A DNA stretch of 64,000 nucleotides from Demequina sp. (GCA_024707205.1 JANQAD010000001.1:1639979-1703978); one strand, 5' to 3'; positions 38,056 through 49,179 are shown, counted from the stretch's first letter. Notes: generated from the letters alone by a model not told the origin. A program made the numbers and translations.

Positions 38056-38721
38056 ATGGACATCGCAATCGTCGGCAGGCACACCAAGGTCAACGAGCCA
38101 CTGCGCACCCGAATCCAGGAGCGCATGGAGAAGATCACCGAGCTTGCACCGCGCGCAACGCGCGCAGAGGTGCACGTGTGCCACGAACGCAGCCCAAGGG
38201 TTGTCAGCGAGAAGGAGCGCGTGGAGATCACGCTGCACGGCCGCGGCGTAGTCCGCGCCGAGGCCTCCTCGATGGACCGGGAGGCGGCGTTCGACGCGGC
38301 GTACGCGAAGCTCACCGCGCAGCTGCGCAAGCTGCACGAGCGGAAGGTCCACCGACACCAGGGGAAGCAGGGCCTGCGCGCGGTGCCGACCCCAGCGTCG
38401 GGCGTGCCGGTGGTCACGGGTGACGCCACGGCGTCCGATGCGGTGGAGAGCGTCGAGACGTGGGAGGGCGCGCCCGCAGACGCCACCCGCGAGGTGCCTA
38501 TCGACGGCACCCCGATCGTCATCAGGTCCAAGACCCATGAGGCCGCGCCGATGACGGTGCCCGAGGCGATCGACCAGATGGAGCTCGTGGGGCATGACTT
38601 CTTCCTGTTCCACGACGTCGAGAGCGATCTCCCGTCCGCCGTGTACCGCCGGCGCGGGTGGACCTATGGCGTGATCCACCTCGCGGCAGCCGAGAGCGAC
38701 GAATCCAGGGAGAGCGCATAA
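38056..38721 (+). CDS. hpf: Long-form ribosome hibernation-promoting factor
   Basis: A 221-residue protein. The N-terminal S30AE domain (MDIAIVGRHTKVNEPLRTRI, RAEVHVCHERSP) binds the 30S subunit and stops translation; the C-terminal domain (PMTVPEAIDQMELVGHDFFLF, VYRRRGWTYGVIHL) dimerises ribosomes to 100S particles, so this is the long form. GAAGGAG precedes the ATG at 38056. It sits between comF and secA, as in many actinobacteria. Stress or stationary-phase control is expected but no specific promoter is seen. Confidence 0.94.
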   Translation: MDIAIVGRHTKVNEPLRTRIQERMEKITELAPRATRAEVHVCHERSPRVVSEKERVEITLHGRGVVRAEASSMDREAAFDAAYAKLTAQLRKLHERKVHRHQGKQGLRAVPTPASGVPVVTGDATASDAVESVETWEGAPADATREVPIDGTPIVIRSKTHEAAPMTVPEAIDQMELVGHDFFLFHDVESDLPSAVYRRRGWTYGVIHLAAAESDESRESA

Positions 38722-38744
38722 GTACCGGCGGCGCATCCCCCGGG

Positions 38745-39635
38745 ATGCGCACCAGGGACTTTCTCTTCGCCGTCGCCGCCGCCTGTCTCTGGGGCGGCGG
38801 CGGTGTCGTCGGTGTGCTCTTCGGCAAGCACGAGAGCCTGCAGCCCGTGGGCATCGCGGTGTGGCGCATGGGCCTCGCCGGGGTGTCGTTGCTGCTGGTA
38901 TTGGCCCTTATGGGCCAGTTTCACCCTGGGCGCTGGACGCGGCCGATGTGGGTCCGGATGCTCGTCACTGGCGCCCTCACCGCCGCGTTCGAGTTCGCCT
39001 TCTTCACCTCCGTGACTTTCGCGTCCGTTGGGCTGGCGACGCTCGTGGGCATCGGTTCCGCGCCGGTCGTCGTCGCGGGGTACGACGCTGTGGTGACCCG
39101 CGAGCGGCCGCCTGCCAGGTCTGTGGTTGCCCTCTTGCTGTCGCTCGCGGGACTCGGGCTGCTGGTTGGCGGCAGCGTCGGGCAGGGAAGTGCGATGCTG
39201 CTCGGCGTCGCCGTCGCTCTCGGCGCCGGAGTCGCGTTCGCGGCGATCACCATCGTGAACCGCCGGCCGGTGCCGGGGCTGCACCCGGTGGCGCTCACGG
39301 GCGGCGCATTCGCGGCCGGCGCGGTGATCCTGCTGCCGCTCGCTCTCCTCGCCCACACGGGCGTCCCCCATGACCTCGAGGGGTGGGGGATCGCGATCGT
39401 GCTCGGTGTGATCATCACGGGCCTCGCCTATGTGCTGTTCCTCACGGCGCTGCAGACGGTGCCGCCGTTCGTCGCGACCATCACGACGCTGCTGGAGCCG
39501 CTCCTCGGTGCCATCTTGGGCGCGATCGTGTTCGGCGAGCGCCTCGGAGCCCTCGGCATCGTCGGCGGCGCGCTCATGGGAGCGGCCGTACTGCTGTTGC
39601 GCCCTCAGCGTGACGAACCGGAGACCATCCACTGA
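38745..39635 (+). CDS. EamA/DMT-superfamily transporter
   Basis: A 296-residue membrane protein with ten predicted helices in two repeated EamA domains. The first begins [20 protein letters not shown], the second has AAITIVNRR and [19 protein letters not shown], typical of drug/metabolite exporters. The ATG at 38745 lies 24 bp after the hpf stop. Substrate unknown. It is not normally part of the hpf-secA block, so it may be a local insertion. Confidence 0.85.
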   Translation: MRTRDFLFAVAAACLWGGGGVVGVLFGKHESLQPVGIAVWRMGLAGVSLLLVLALMGQFHPGRWTRPMWVRMLVTGALTAAFEFAFFTSVTFASVGLATLVGIGSAPVVVAGYDAVVTRERPPARSVVALLLSLAGLGLLVGGSVGQGSAMLLGVAVALGAGVAFAAITIVNRRPVPGLHPVALTGGAFAAGAVILLPLALLAHTGVPHDLEGWGIAIVLGVIITGLAYVLFLTALQTVPPFVATITTLLEPLLGAILGAIVFGERLGALGIVGGALMGAAVLLLRPQRDEPETIH

Positions 39636-39640
39636 CCGCC

Positions 39641-39646
39641 TAACAT
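39641..39646 (+). promoter_or_regulatory. Candidate -10 box of secA
   Basis: TAACAT lies 26 nt upstream of the secA GTG, leaving room for a leader of about 20 nt that carries AAGGAGGAG. No clear -35. Confidence 0.4.
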
Positions 39647-39672
39647 GGTTCCCGACCCAAGGAGGAGTACCA

Positions 39673-42480
<2,808 letters not shown>

Positions 42481-42481
42481 G

Positions 42482-42749
42482 CGTCATCCCGCGCGAAGCG
42501 CGTAGCCGGGTCACTTCTGAAGGGCAACCGCCCAGATCGGGTGTGGTGGTCGCGAAGCCGCGACTTCGCGACCACCGCACCCGGAATCAGGCCCACCGCT
42601 CGCATCCTGATGCTGGAATGGACGCTCAGTATCGCGAAAACGCGAGTTGGACGCACTCAGAGCCCATTCGGGGCGCCGGGAGGGCGCGTGCCGACAGCCC
42701 GAGAGGAACTCGGCTCCCGCGATCCGTTGTCGCGGACGCGGGATGACGG
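42482..42749. repeat. Hairpin-rich intergenic element with inverted ends
   Basis: The gap between the convergent secA and Rv3235-like genes (42481-42767) has no gene. Its ends carry an inverted repeat: CGTCATCCCGCG at 42482-42493 and CGCGGGATGACG near 42734-42745. Between them lie a 13-bp perfect hairpin (42545-42576) and a shorter one around ATCGCG-AAAA-CGCGAG (42631-42647). The size and ends fit a REP/MITE-like palindromic element; this is inference from structure only. Confidence 0.55.
42545..42576 (+). terminator. Strong 13-bp hairpin downstream of secA
   Basis: GGTGGTCGCGAAG pairs with CTTCGCGACCACC around a 6-nt loop. It is 64 bp after the secA stop and has no T-run, so it could end transcription in both directions or simply be part of the surrounding repeat element. 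Confidence 0.5.
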
Positions 42750-42767
42750 TGCTGTCGCGCCGTGTCG

Positions 42768-43181
42768 CTAGACGATCTCGATCACGGTCGCGAGCCAGCG
42801 GCCGCGGATCTCCTCGAGACGCATTGCCACGGCCAGCGCCCGGCCGCGCGCGCTCGCGACGATGCTGACCTCCGCGGCGCGCTGCGACACCCGGCAGACC
42901 CGGATCCTGTCGATGCTCGCCAGCGCGCCCGTCTGACCCGCCCTGCGCGCGAGCGACTGCTGGGCCGCGAGCGACTCCCGCACGTCCGTCGCGACCCAGC
43001 GCGTGAGGGTCTCCAGTCCGCCCCCACCGAGAGTGAGTTCCACGGCCGTCTTCGCGAGCGTGCACGCGAGCGGGGTTGGGTCGCCCAGCGGCGCCTGCCG
43101 CACCCCGTAGCGGGGGATCGCGGGCGCGCCGCCAGGGATCGCCCGCAGCCCGCCCGACGCCAGGGCGGCTTCCGCGCTCAT
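42768..43181 (-). CDS. Rv3235-family protein
   Basis: A 137-residue conserved actinobacterial protein. The C-terminal 100 residues (LAKTAVELTLGGGGLETL, RWVATDVRESLAAQ, RVCRVSQRAAEVSIV) match the Rv3235/DUF6459 pattern; the N-terminus is Pro/Ala-rich. Its ATG overlaps the stop of the LysM gene upstream by 4 bp, so both are one operon. The family sits near secA in many actinobacteria. Function unknown. Confidence 0.82.
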   Translation of the reverse strand: MSAEAALASGGLRAIPGGAPAIPRYGVRQAPLGDPTPLACTLAKTAVELTLGGGGLETLTRWVATDVRESLAAQQSLARRAGQTGALASIDRIRVCRVSQRAAEVSIVASARGRALAVAMRLEEIRGRWLATVIEIV

Positions 43182-43927
43182 GCCGCCACCTCCTGGGGGA
43201 TCGTGAGCTCCTGGCCGGGAAGGATCAGAGAGGGGTCGTCACCGATGGTGGCGCGATTGGCCTGGTAGATCAGCGGCCAGGCCCGCGCGATCTGCGCGTT
43301 GCTGGCGTCCGGACCCAGCAACTCCGCGGCGATGCGCCACAGCGACTCGCCGCGGACAACGACGTGCGTCCCGACGTGCACGTGTTCGGCGACCGGCGGT
43401 GCCGCGGACTCCGCGTGCAGTTCCACGGTGGGCACGGGGGCTTCGGGCACGGTGGTCGTGGGCTCGGCCGGCGCGGGCGAGAGCGCCACGGTCGGCACGG
43501 GCGAAGCCACCACCACCGCCGAAGGCGAGGGAGAGGGCGTGGGCGACGACAGCGTCGGGCCGGAGGGGCTGGAAGGGGAGACGGCGGGAGCCCAGCCGGG
43601 GTAGGCCTCGTCCGCGCTTGCCGGGACGGCGAGCCCCGCGGCGAGAGCCACTCCCAGCGAGCCGACGAGGAATCTCCGAGCGGGCGCGGGCAGCGCGCCG
43701 ATGGCGCGGGGCCGCCAGCCCAGTGCCGACTCGGCGAGGGCCGCGATGGTCAGCAGCGCCACCCCAAATGCCGCCGCGGCGCCGGCGAGCAGCACGGCGG
43801 CGGCCACGAGCGCGTCGAGCGAGGCTATCGCCGCCTCGGCGCCCGCGGAGGATGCGAGCCACCATCCCGCGGACGAGCAGCAAGCCGCGAGCGCGATCGC
43901 CCGCGCCGGATGCACCTTCATCGTCAT
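43178..43927 (-). CDS. LysM-domain membrane protein
   Basis: A 249-residue protein. Helices at about 8-27, 39-66 and 86-104 are followed by a Ser/Pro/Thr-rich extracytoplasmic linker (110-175) and a C-terminal LysM domain (HVVVRGESLWRIAAELLG to LILPGQELTIP) that would bind peptidoglycan. The ATG at 43927 is preceded by AAGGTGG. It starts the operon with the Rv3235-like gene. A structural or anchoring role at the wall is likely. Confidence 0.85.
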   Translation of the reverse strand: MTMKVHPARAIALAACCSSAGWWLASSAGAEAAIASLDALVAAAVLLAGAAAAFGVALLTIAALAESALGWRPRAIGALPAPARRFLVGSLGVALAAGLAVPASADEAYPGWAPAVSPSSPSGPTLSSPTPSPSPSAVVVASPVPTVALSPAPAEPTTTVPEAPVPTVELHAESAAPPVAEHVHVGTHVVVRGESLWRIAAELLGPDASNAQIARAWPLIYQANRATIGDDPSLILPGQELTIPQEVAA

Positions 43928-44017
43928 TGTCAGACCACCTTAATAGCGTTTGACGTACTTTGATGAAAGAAGGTGTACATGAATGCAGTTCGCTTGTCCA
44001 GCGGAGCCGACCCCGGC

Positions 44018-44026
44018 TGTGGACAA
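44018..44026 (-). promoter_or_regulatory. DnaA box (TTGTCCACA type)
   Basis: TTGTCCACA on the minus strand, 17 bp before the gene at 44044; this is the form preferred in many GC-rich actinobacteria. A near-match TTGTCCAGC lies at 43994. Confidence 0.4.
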
Positions 44027-44031
44027 ACCGC

Positions 44032-44037
44032 TACCGT
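44032..44037 (+). promoter_or_regulatory. -10 box for leaderless gene at 44044
   Basis: TACCGT, then 6 nt, then the ATG at 44044; no ribosome-binding site. Confidence 0.48.
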
Positions 44038-44043
44038 TGGCGC

Positions 44044-44544
44044 ATGCGCTGGGACCACCTCTTCGACGATCTCGAGGCGCAAGTGACGCGCGCGGAGCGG
44101 GAGGAGTTCGAGGAGGAGGTGCGCGCTCGCGCCCAAGGGGAGAGCGCCGCGGTCACCCTGGGGGCCGTGCTCGCGGCAAGCGACGGCGCTACGGTGCGGC
44201 TCACACTGCGCGACGGCGGCGCGGTCTCGGGAACCGTCATGGACTGCGCGGCGCAGTGGCTGCACATCGCCGACGGCCCGCGCGAGTTCCTGGTTCCGGT
44301 CACCGCGATCTCGGCCCTCGACGGCGCGCCGCCGGCGGCGCCGGAGCCGGGGGTGATCGCGAGCCGCCTCACGCTCGGCCACGCGCTGCGGGCGCTAGCC
44401 GAGGACGGCGGGGCGGTGCTTGTCAGTGCCGTGGGGACGCAGTTGCGAGGGGTGATATCGGCGGTGGGCGCCGACTACGTGGTCATCGCGGGGGGCAAAG
44501 TGGTGCCCTTCGCCGCGATCCTCACGGTCACCCCAGCGCCATAA
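44044..44544 (+). CDS. Conserved hypothetical protein
   Basis: A 166-residue protein starting MRWDHLFDDLEAQVTRAERE, which is a helical N-terminus with many acidic residues, followed by two similar beta-rich halves (VRLTLRDGGAVSGTVMDC near 60 and GVISAVGADYVVIAGGKVV near 140) that look like Sm/ribosome-maturation-type barrels. I do not recognise a named family, but such genes occur in this secA-proximal neighbourhood in other actinobacteria. The leaderless start is supported by the box at 44032. Confidence 0.68.
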   Translation: MRWDHLFDDLEAQVTRAEREEFEEEVRARAQGESAAVTLGAVLAASDGATVRLTLRDGGAVSGTVMDCAAQWLHIADGPREFLVPVTAISALDGAPPAAPEPGVIASRLTLGHALRALAEDGGAVLVSAVGTQLRGVISAVGADYVVIAGGKVVPFAAILTVTPAP

Positions 44545-44569
44545 AGCCAACCCCCGCGAAGGCGACGTG

Positions 44570-44794
44570 CTACGTGGAGGCGTGCTCGCCGTCCGGCAAC
44601 GAGAAGCGCTCACGCGTGGCCGCGTACTGGCGCTGAATGTAGGCCTCAAGCTCGCTCGCCTCGACGCGCCACTGGTTGCGGCCGCCGATCTGAATCGCGG
44701 GCAGGTCCCCGTTGCGCACCAGCGAGTACGCCTGGATCTGCGAGATGTTGAGCGCCTCTTGCACGTCAGGGAGAGTGAGGAATCGCTTGGCCAC
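44570..44794 (-). CDS. Excisionase-type (MerR-fold) helix-turn-helix protein
   Basis: A 74-residue DNA-binding protein starting at GTG 44794 (VAKRFLTLPDVQEAL). The HTH lies in LTLPDVQEALNISQIQAYSLVRNGDLPAIQIGG and the wing in QWRVEASELEAYIQRQY. Each of these is a classic excisionase-family pattern. It is conserved in actinobacteria beside SAF/CpaE genes and probably a small transcription factor rather than a phage excisionase, since no phage gene is near. The divergent region to the SAF gene contains a perfect DnaA box. Confidence 0.85.
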   Translation of the reverse strand: MAKRFLTLPDVQEALNISQIQAYSLVRNGDLPAIQIGGRNQWRVEASELEAYIQRQYAATRERFSLPDGEHAST

Positions 44795-44830
44795 GTGCCC
44801 ATTCTGGCACGGGACCTCTGACAAGCAGAG

Positions 44831-44839
44831 TTATCCACA
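44831..44839 (+). promoter_or_regulatory. Perfect DnaA box
   Basis: TTATCCACA in the divergent region between the HTH gene (start 44794) and the SAF gene (start 44900). Confidence 0.5.
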
Positions 44840-44899
44840 ACGGTGGCACTGAAGCGGCGGTCACGGCATGATGGGCCCAACTGAAATGGGGGGTGACCC

Positions 44900-45517
44900 G
44901 TGGCGAAGACGTCCGACGCAGTGGTGGGCAGGGTGCGCAGGCCGTCCTGGCGCGATCCGCGACTGCTCGTGGGCCTGGTGCTCATCGCGGTGGCCGTCGC
45001 GGCCGTGGTCGCGATTGTGCAGCGCTCCGACACGACCGAGCCGTTCTACGCCGCCGCGCACGACCTGGCGCCGGGCACCGTCCTCTCCGAAGGGGACCTG
45101 GTGGTGGTCCACGTGCGCGTCTCGTCCGGTGAGTACGTGCCCCAGCCCGACGCTGTGGTTGGGCGAGTGCTCGGCCGCACCGTTGACGAGGGGGAGCTTC
45201 TGCCTGCGTCAGCGCTGGTAGATGGCGATGCGTATTCGGCGCGATCCATAGCCGTGCAGACGTCTATGCCGCTCGCGGACGGGGTGGGCGTTGGGTCCTC
45301 GGTGGATCTTTGGGTCACCGTGAGCGATGACGCGGGGCCGCACTCGACCCTCGTGGGCTCTGGGCTCGCGGTGACCGACGTGCGCGAGGCGAAGTCCACG
45401 CTTGGCGGGGGCGGCGGCCAGACCGTGTACGTCGCGGTGCCGCTCGCGGACGTGGCGAAGGTGCTCGACGCGGTGTCCTCCGAGGGCGAGATCGCGATCG
45501 TGGCGGCGGGGAGCTGA
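44900..45517 (+). CDS. SAF-domain protein, CpaB-like
   Basis: A 205-residue protein with one N-terminal helix (about 22-42) and an extracytoplasmic SAF domain (FYAAAHDLAPGTVLSEGDLV to LLPASALVDGD), related to Flp/Tad pilus assembly protein CpaB. The GTG at 44900 follows GGGGGTGA. The CpaE-like gene starts 4 bp after the stop, so the two probably act together. No other Tad pilus gene (secretin, CpaF, TadB/C, pilin) is adjacent. Confidence 0.8.
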   Translation: MAKTSDAVVGRVRRPSWRDPRLLVGLVLIAVAVAAVVAIVQRSDTTEPFYAAAHDLAPGTVLSEGDLVVVHVRVSSGEYVPQPDAVVGRVLGRTVDEGELLPASALVDGDAYSARSIAVQTSMPLADGVGVGSSVDLWVTVSDDAGPHSTLVGSGLAVTDVREAKSTLGGGGGQTVYVAVPLADVAKVLDAVSSEGEIAIVAAGS

Positions 45518-45521
45518 GTCG

Positions 45522-46739
45522 ATGACGGGAGTCGTCATTGCGGTCTCCGCGCACGGCGAGGACGCGATCGCCGCCGCGATCGCCGCCCATCCGGAACTCA
45601 CGCTCGTCCGACGCTGTGCGGACCTCGCGGAGGCGCTCGCCGCGGCGTCGGCTGGGGTGGCGGGCGTGGTGGTGGTGTCACCCCAGCGCCACCTCGATCG
45701 GGTCACGCTTGGCGAGTTCGCGCACATGCGCGTGCGCGTCGTCGGCGTCGCGGGAGACGAGCGCGAGGAGCGAGCGCTCGCGGCCCTTGGGCTCGCGGCG
45801 GTGTCCGCCGCCGATCCGTTCGCGGTCGCGGAGGCCGCGGCGACGGCGCCGGAGGCGGCGGTGGTCGAGGAGGAGCCGGAGGTTGCCGGGCCCACGGGGA
45901 AGGTTGTCGCCGTGTGGGGGCCGACCGGAGCGCCGGGCCGCACCTCGGTGGCGGTGAATCTCGCCGCGGCCCTCGCACGTGATCGGTCCGCGCTGCTCGT
46001 TGACCTCGACACCTACGGGGCCGCGGTGTCGCAGACGCTCGCTCTGCACGACGATGCGCCTGGTATCGCGGCCGTTGCGCGGGCCGCGGCGCAGGGCGAG
46101 GCCGACGCGGCGACGGTGCGGCGGCACGCGATTCGCGCCGCGGAGGGCCTCGCGGTGCTGACGGGACTGCCGCGGCCGGGTCGGTGGGCGGAGATCCCGT
46201 CGGCGGCGCTCGAGGCCGCATGGCCCGCGATGCGGGCGGCCGCGGCGGTGACAGTGATCGACTGCGGCTTTGGGCTGGGTGTTGCGGACTCACCATCGCG
46301 AAGGGACGCCGCGACCATGGCCGCGCTGACCGAGGCGGACCTCATCGTGCCCGTCGGCACCGCAGAGCCCGTGGGAATGCAACGACTCGTCGACGCTCTC
46401 GGGGACCTGGGTGATGCGCTGCCCGGCGTCAAGGAGCGGATGATCGTCGCCGTCAACAGGGTGCGCCGGTCCGTCGCCGGACCCAACCCAGAGCGCCAGG
46501 TGGCGGATGCGCTCGCACGGTACGCCGGCGTCGGGCAGGCGTGGATGATTCCGTGGGATCCCCGCACGGCCGACCTCGCCGCGTTACGAGGGGCGACGTG
46601 GCGGGAAGTGGCGCCCCGAGGTGCAGCCAGCCAGGCCGTCGGGCGGCTGGCGGAGGCTGTGCTGGCTCGGCTGCGCGAGGGAGACCTTGACGACACTCCG
46701 GCGCGGTCGAGCGAGGTCGAGCCGGCGCTGACAGACTGA
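45522..46739 (+). CDS. CpaE/ParA-like P-loop ATPase with altered Walker A
   Basis: A 405-residue protein: an N-terminal receiver-like region (about 1-110), then a MinD/ParA-type ATPase. The loop reads WGPTGAPGRTSVAVNLAA, so the lysine that normally precedes Thr/Ser is an arginine and the signature deviant-Walker lysine is missing. LLVDLDTYGAAVSQ and VTVIDCGFGLGV supply the aspartates of Walker A' and B. It pairs with the SAF gene. The actinobacterial members may localise to the cell pole or septum like CpaE (inference). Confidence 0.8.
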   Translation: MTGVVIAVSAHGEDAIAAAIAAHPELTLVRRCADLAEALAAASAGVAGVVVVSPQRHLDRVTLGEFAHMRVRVVGVAGDEREERALAALGLAAVSAADPFAVAEAAATAPEAAVVEEEPEVAGPTGKVVAVWGPTGAPGRTSVAVNLAAALARDRSALLVDLDTYGAAVSQTLALHDDAPGIAAVARAAAQGEADAATVRRHAIRAAEGLAVLTGLPRPGRWAEIPSAALEAAWPAMRAAAAVTVIDCGFGLGVADSPSRRDAATMAALTEADLIVPVGTAEPVGMQRLVDALGDLGDALPGVKERMIVAVNRVRRSVAGPNPERQVADALARYAGVGQAWMIPWDPRTADLAALRGATWREVAPRGAASQAVGRLAEAVLARLREGDLDDTPARSSEVEPALTD

Positions 46740-46743
46740 AGGC

Positions 46744-47181
46744 ATGCGAGTCTTTGTGCCGGGGGTTGTCGCGGACATTGCGCGCTACACCTCGGGGCAT
46801 TGGGAGCCCGAGCGGGGGTACGCAGTGACCGAGCGGCTCATGGACATCAGCGCCTACGACGATCCGGACGAGCTCGCGGAACAGGCGCGCGATGCGGCTG
46901 CGGAGGACTCGATCGTGGAGTTGGGGTCGTCGCTGCGCTTGGTTGTCGCCATTGACGTGTCGCGAGCCGATTGCGCGCCCGTGCCGGACGCGCACCCGGC
47001 GGCCGTGACTCTGACCGGTCGCGTGATGCCGGACTCGATCGCGTGCGTGTTCCTCGACGAGCCTGGCGCCGCCGCGGATGCGCGCGCGGCGGCTGGGGGA
47101 GATGAGGATGCTCTCGAGCGGCTCGAGGTGCGGGACTTGCTTTGGTATGACGTGAGCGAGTTGGACCGGCTGCCGGTCTAG
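46744..47181 (+). CDS. DUF6912-family protein
   Basis: A 145-residue actinobacterial protein. It begins MRVFVPGVVADIARY and continues with helices (DDPDELAEQARDAAAEDSI) and LVVAIDVSRA, as in DUF6912 proteins. The ATG is 4 bp after the CpaE-like stop, so it belongs to the same operon. Function unknown. It converges on hisN with 33 bp between the stops. Confidence 0.72.
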   Translation: MRVFVPGVVADIARYTSGHWEPERGYAVTERLMDISAYDDPDELAEQARDAAAEDSIVELGSSLRLVVAIDVSRADCAPVPDAHPAAVTLTGRVMPDSIACVFLDEPGAAADARAAAGGDEDALERLEVRDLLWYDVSELDRLPV

Positions 47182-47214
47182 CGGTCGCGGTTCAAGAAGC
47201 TGATCCGAGAACTC

Positions 47215-48015
47215 CTAGACGTCCGCCGTCCCAATTATCCCGAGCGCCGCCTCGTGCAGCAGCCCGTTGGTCGCGATCGCGTCAACGCCCCACGGCCCCG
47301 GCGCGCCCGTGAGCGAGGTGAATACGCCGCCAGCCTCCTCGACGATGGGCACCAGGGCGGCCATGTCGTAGAGCGCGAGCTCCGGCTCGGTCGCGACCTC
47401 GATCAGGCCCTCGGCCACCATCATGTAGCTCAGGAAGTCGCCAAACGCCCTGGTGCGCCACATGCGGCGGGTCAGTTCCAGGAAGTCGGGCAGCAGCCCA
47501 CGCTCCTCCCAACCCGAGAGCGAAGAGTAGGAGAGCGTAGCGTCGGACAGCTGCTGGCGAGTGGAGACGTGAATGGGCCGCGCGCGCTTGAGCGAGGCGC
47601 CCTTCCACGCGCCGTCGCCCTTCGCCGCGAACCAGCGCATGCCAAGGGCCGGCGCGCTCACCACCCCCACCACGGGCTTGCGGTCGTCGTAGAGCGCGAT
47701 CAGGGTGGCCCAAACGGAGATGTCGCGGATGTAGTTCTTGGTGCCGTCAACTGGGTCGATGATCCATTGCCGCGCCGAGCCGCCCTTTGAGCCGAACTCC
47801 TCCCCGTACACCGCGTCCGTACGGCGCTCGCTGTCGAGGATGGTGCGGACCATGCGCTCTGCCTCGCGGTCCACGGCGGTGACGGGAGTCTCGTCGTCCT
47901 TGAGTTCAACCGTGAGGTCCTCGCCGTTGAAGCTCTTGAGGGTGAACTTGTCCACCGCGTCGGCGATGCGCATGGCGAGCTTGAGGTCGTCAGCGTAGTG
48001 GCCGGTTGGCTGCAT
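47215..48015 (-). CDS. hisN: Inositol monophosphatase-type histidinol-phosphatase
   Basis: A 266-residue Mg-dependent phosphatase of the IMPase family. Metal ligands lie in YGEEFG (glutamate near 78) and WIIDPVDGTKNYIRDI (DPxDGT) and in the C-terminal YDMAALVPIVEEAGG (WD/YD aspartate). Within the family, residues such as the GTKNY loop and the 260-residue length fit HisN, which dephosphorylates histidinol phosphate in actinobacteria; a general IMPase remains possible. The ATG at 48015 has AGGGTA (TACCCT) 6 nt upstream. Confidence 0.85.
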   Translation of the reverse strand: MQPTGHYADDLKLAMRIADAVDKFTLKSFNGEDLTVELKDDETPVTAVDREAERMVRTILDSERRTDAVYGEEFGSKGGSARQWIIDPVDGTKNYIRDISVWATLIALYDDRKPVVGVVSAPALGMRWFAAKGDGAWKGASLKRARPIHVSTRQQLSDATLSYSSLSGWEERGLLPDFLELTRRMWRTRAFGDFLSYMMVAEGLIEVATEPELALYDMAALVPIVEEAGGVFTSLTGAPGPWGVDAIATNGLLHEAALGIIGTADV

Positions 48016-48021
48016 GGTTCC

Positions 48022-48027
48022 AGGGTA
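48022..48027 (-). promoter_or_regulatory. -10 box for leaderless hisN
   Basis: TACCCT on the minus strand, 6 nt before the ATG at 48015. The same short region carries two CCGACGCT octamers 17 bp apart (48040 and 48057). Confidence 0.48.
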
Positions 48028-48107
48028 GTGGCGGCGGGCCCGACGCTGTTGTTGGCCCGACGCTGCGGCTGGGTGCTGCGCTAGCGTGGCGGCATGGGAG
48101 GGGTTCA

Positions 48108-49073
48108 GTGAGGCGACCGGGGCTGGGTTCGGCGGTGGTGCGGCTATTAGCCATCGCCAATGCCGCACTGTGGGTCTTGGGGATGCCCGAGATGCTCGAC
48201 GTCTGGGGCGACGCGTACACGATTCCCTCCCAGCTGGACTTGCCGTCCGTCACGATCTGGATCGTGGCCGGGGTGCTCGTGGCAACAGCGGTGCTCGTGG
48301 TCGTGGGGTTTGTGCGGCGACAGCGGGCGACGGTGACGCCATGGGTGCGCATCGCGGACTGGGTCGTCGGCGGGCTGCAACTGGCCTGGGCCGGCCTGTA
48401 CGTGTGGTCGTTCGTGCTGTTCTATCAGGAGCTGACCGCGCCCAACACCGACCACAACGTTGCTGTTCAGGCGCTGTACTTTGAGCCGCTCCTGGCGCTG
48501 CTCAGCATCCTGAGCGCGGTGGTGTTGTTCCGGGATGCGCGCGCCGTAGCGCCGCCGCCTGCTCGAGTGGCCGCGCGAAGGGTTCCGGCTGTCGGCAGCG
48601 CGGTCATGAGGAGCGTGCTCGCGGCGTATCTCGCGGTTCTGCTCGTGTATTCGCCGGTCTACCTGGCCGGTTGGAACCATCAGTTGGCCCAGCACGCGCC
48701 GGGACCTGCGAACGTGCCGTGGGGACCTTTCTTTGTCATGGTTGTTTGTGCCCTGTCTCTTGGGCTGCTGGTCCTTGGGTGGTGGTGGCGGCGACGTGGC
48801 GCGCCCACGACGGGGCGCGTCTGGCTGCGCGTGGGTGCGGGGCTGCAGGCGCTGTGGTGCGTGCTGCTTGTGTGGGGGTACATCGCGGACCCGATCGGCC
48901 TTACGCGCGAGATCGCCTTCGACGCCACTCAGCGTGGCTCCGAACTGTTTGCGCTCTATGGAGCGTTCGGGATGGCGGTGCTTGCCGGCGTAGTTGCGTG
49001 GGTTCATGACCGGGATGCCCGACGCTTGGCGCCGGTTTCCGCGGAGCCACGCCCCGAGTTTGCGGTTGCCTAG
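48108..49073 (+). CDS. Hypothetical multi-pass membrane protein
   Basis: A 321-residue protein with about eight predicted transmembrane helices; the final 25 residues are soluble. GGGAGGGG precedes the GTG at 48108. I do not recognise a family; two related halves (each starting with an Ala/Val-rich helix and ending with a polar loop) suggest internal duplication, but this is weak. It is divergent from hisN. Confidence 0.65.
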   Translation: MRRPGLGSAVVRLLAIANAALWVLGMPEMLDVWGDAYTIPSQLDLPSVTIWIVAGVLVATAVLVVVGFVRRQRATVTPWVRIADWVVGGLQLAWAGLYVWSFVLFYQELTAPNTDHNVAVQALYFEPLLALLSILSAVVLFRDARAVAPPPARVAARRVPAVGSAVMRSVLAAYLAVLLVYSPVYLAGWNHQLAQHAPGPANVPWGPFFVMVVCALSLGLLVLGWWWRRRGAPTTGRVWLRVGAGLQALWCVLLVWGYIADPIGLTREIAFDATQRGSELFALYGAFGMAVLAGVVAWVHDRDARRLAPVSAEPRPEFAVA

Positions 49074-49148
49074 GCGGTTTACGAGGCGCGTTGTTGGGCG
49101 CCGCCGGGTGCCGCAACCTGCGTCCCCAGGGGAGCATTTCTGGGTGGT

Positions 49149-49157
49149 TTATCCACA
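49149..49157 (+). promoter_or_regulatory. Perfect DnaA box
   Basis: TTATCCACA, 4 bp before the GTAACGGT direct repeat and 82 bp upstream of the DUF222 gene. Confidence 0.5.
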
Positions 49158-49160
49158 TTC

Positions 49161-49179
49161 GTAACGGTTTGGTAACGGT
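49161..49179 (+). promoter_or_regulatory. 11-bp-period GTAACGGT direct repeat
   Basis: GTAACGGT at 49161-49168 and 49172-49179, one helical turn apart, as expected for tandem binding of an OmpR-family dimer. MtrA-type sites have GTAAC half-sites, so MtrA is a candidate binder. It lies in the 165-bp region upstream of the DUF222-HNH gene. Confidence 0.5.
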
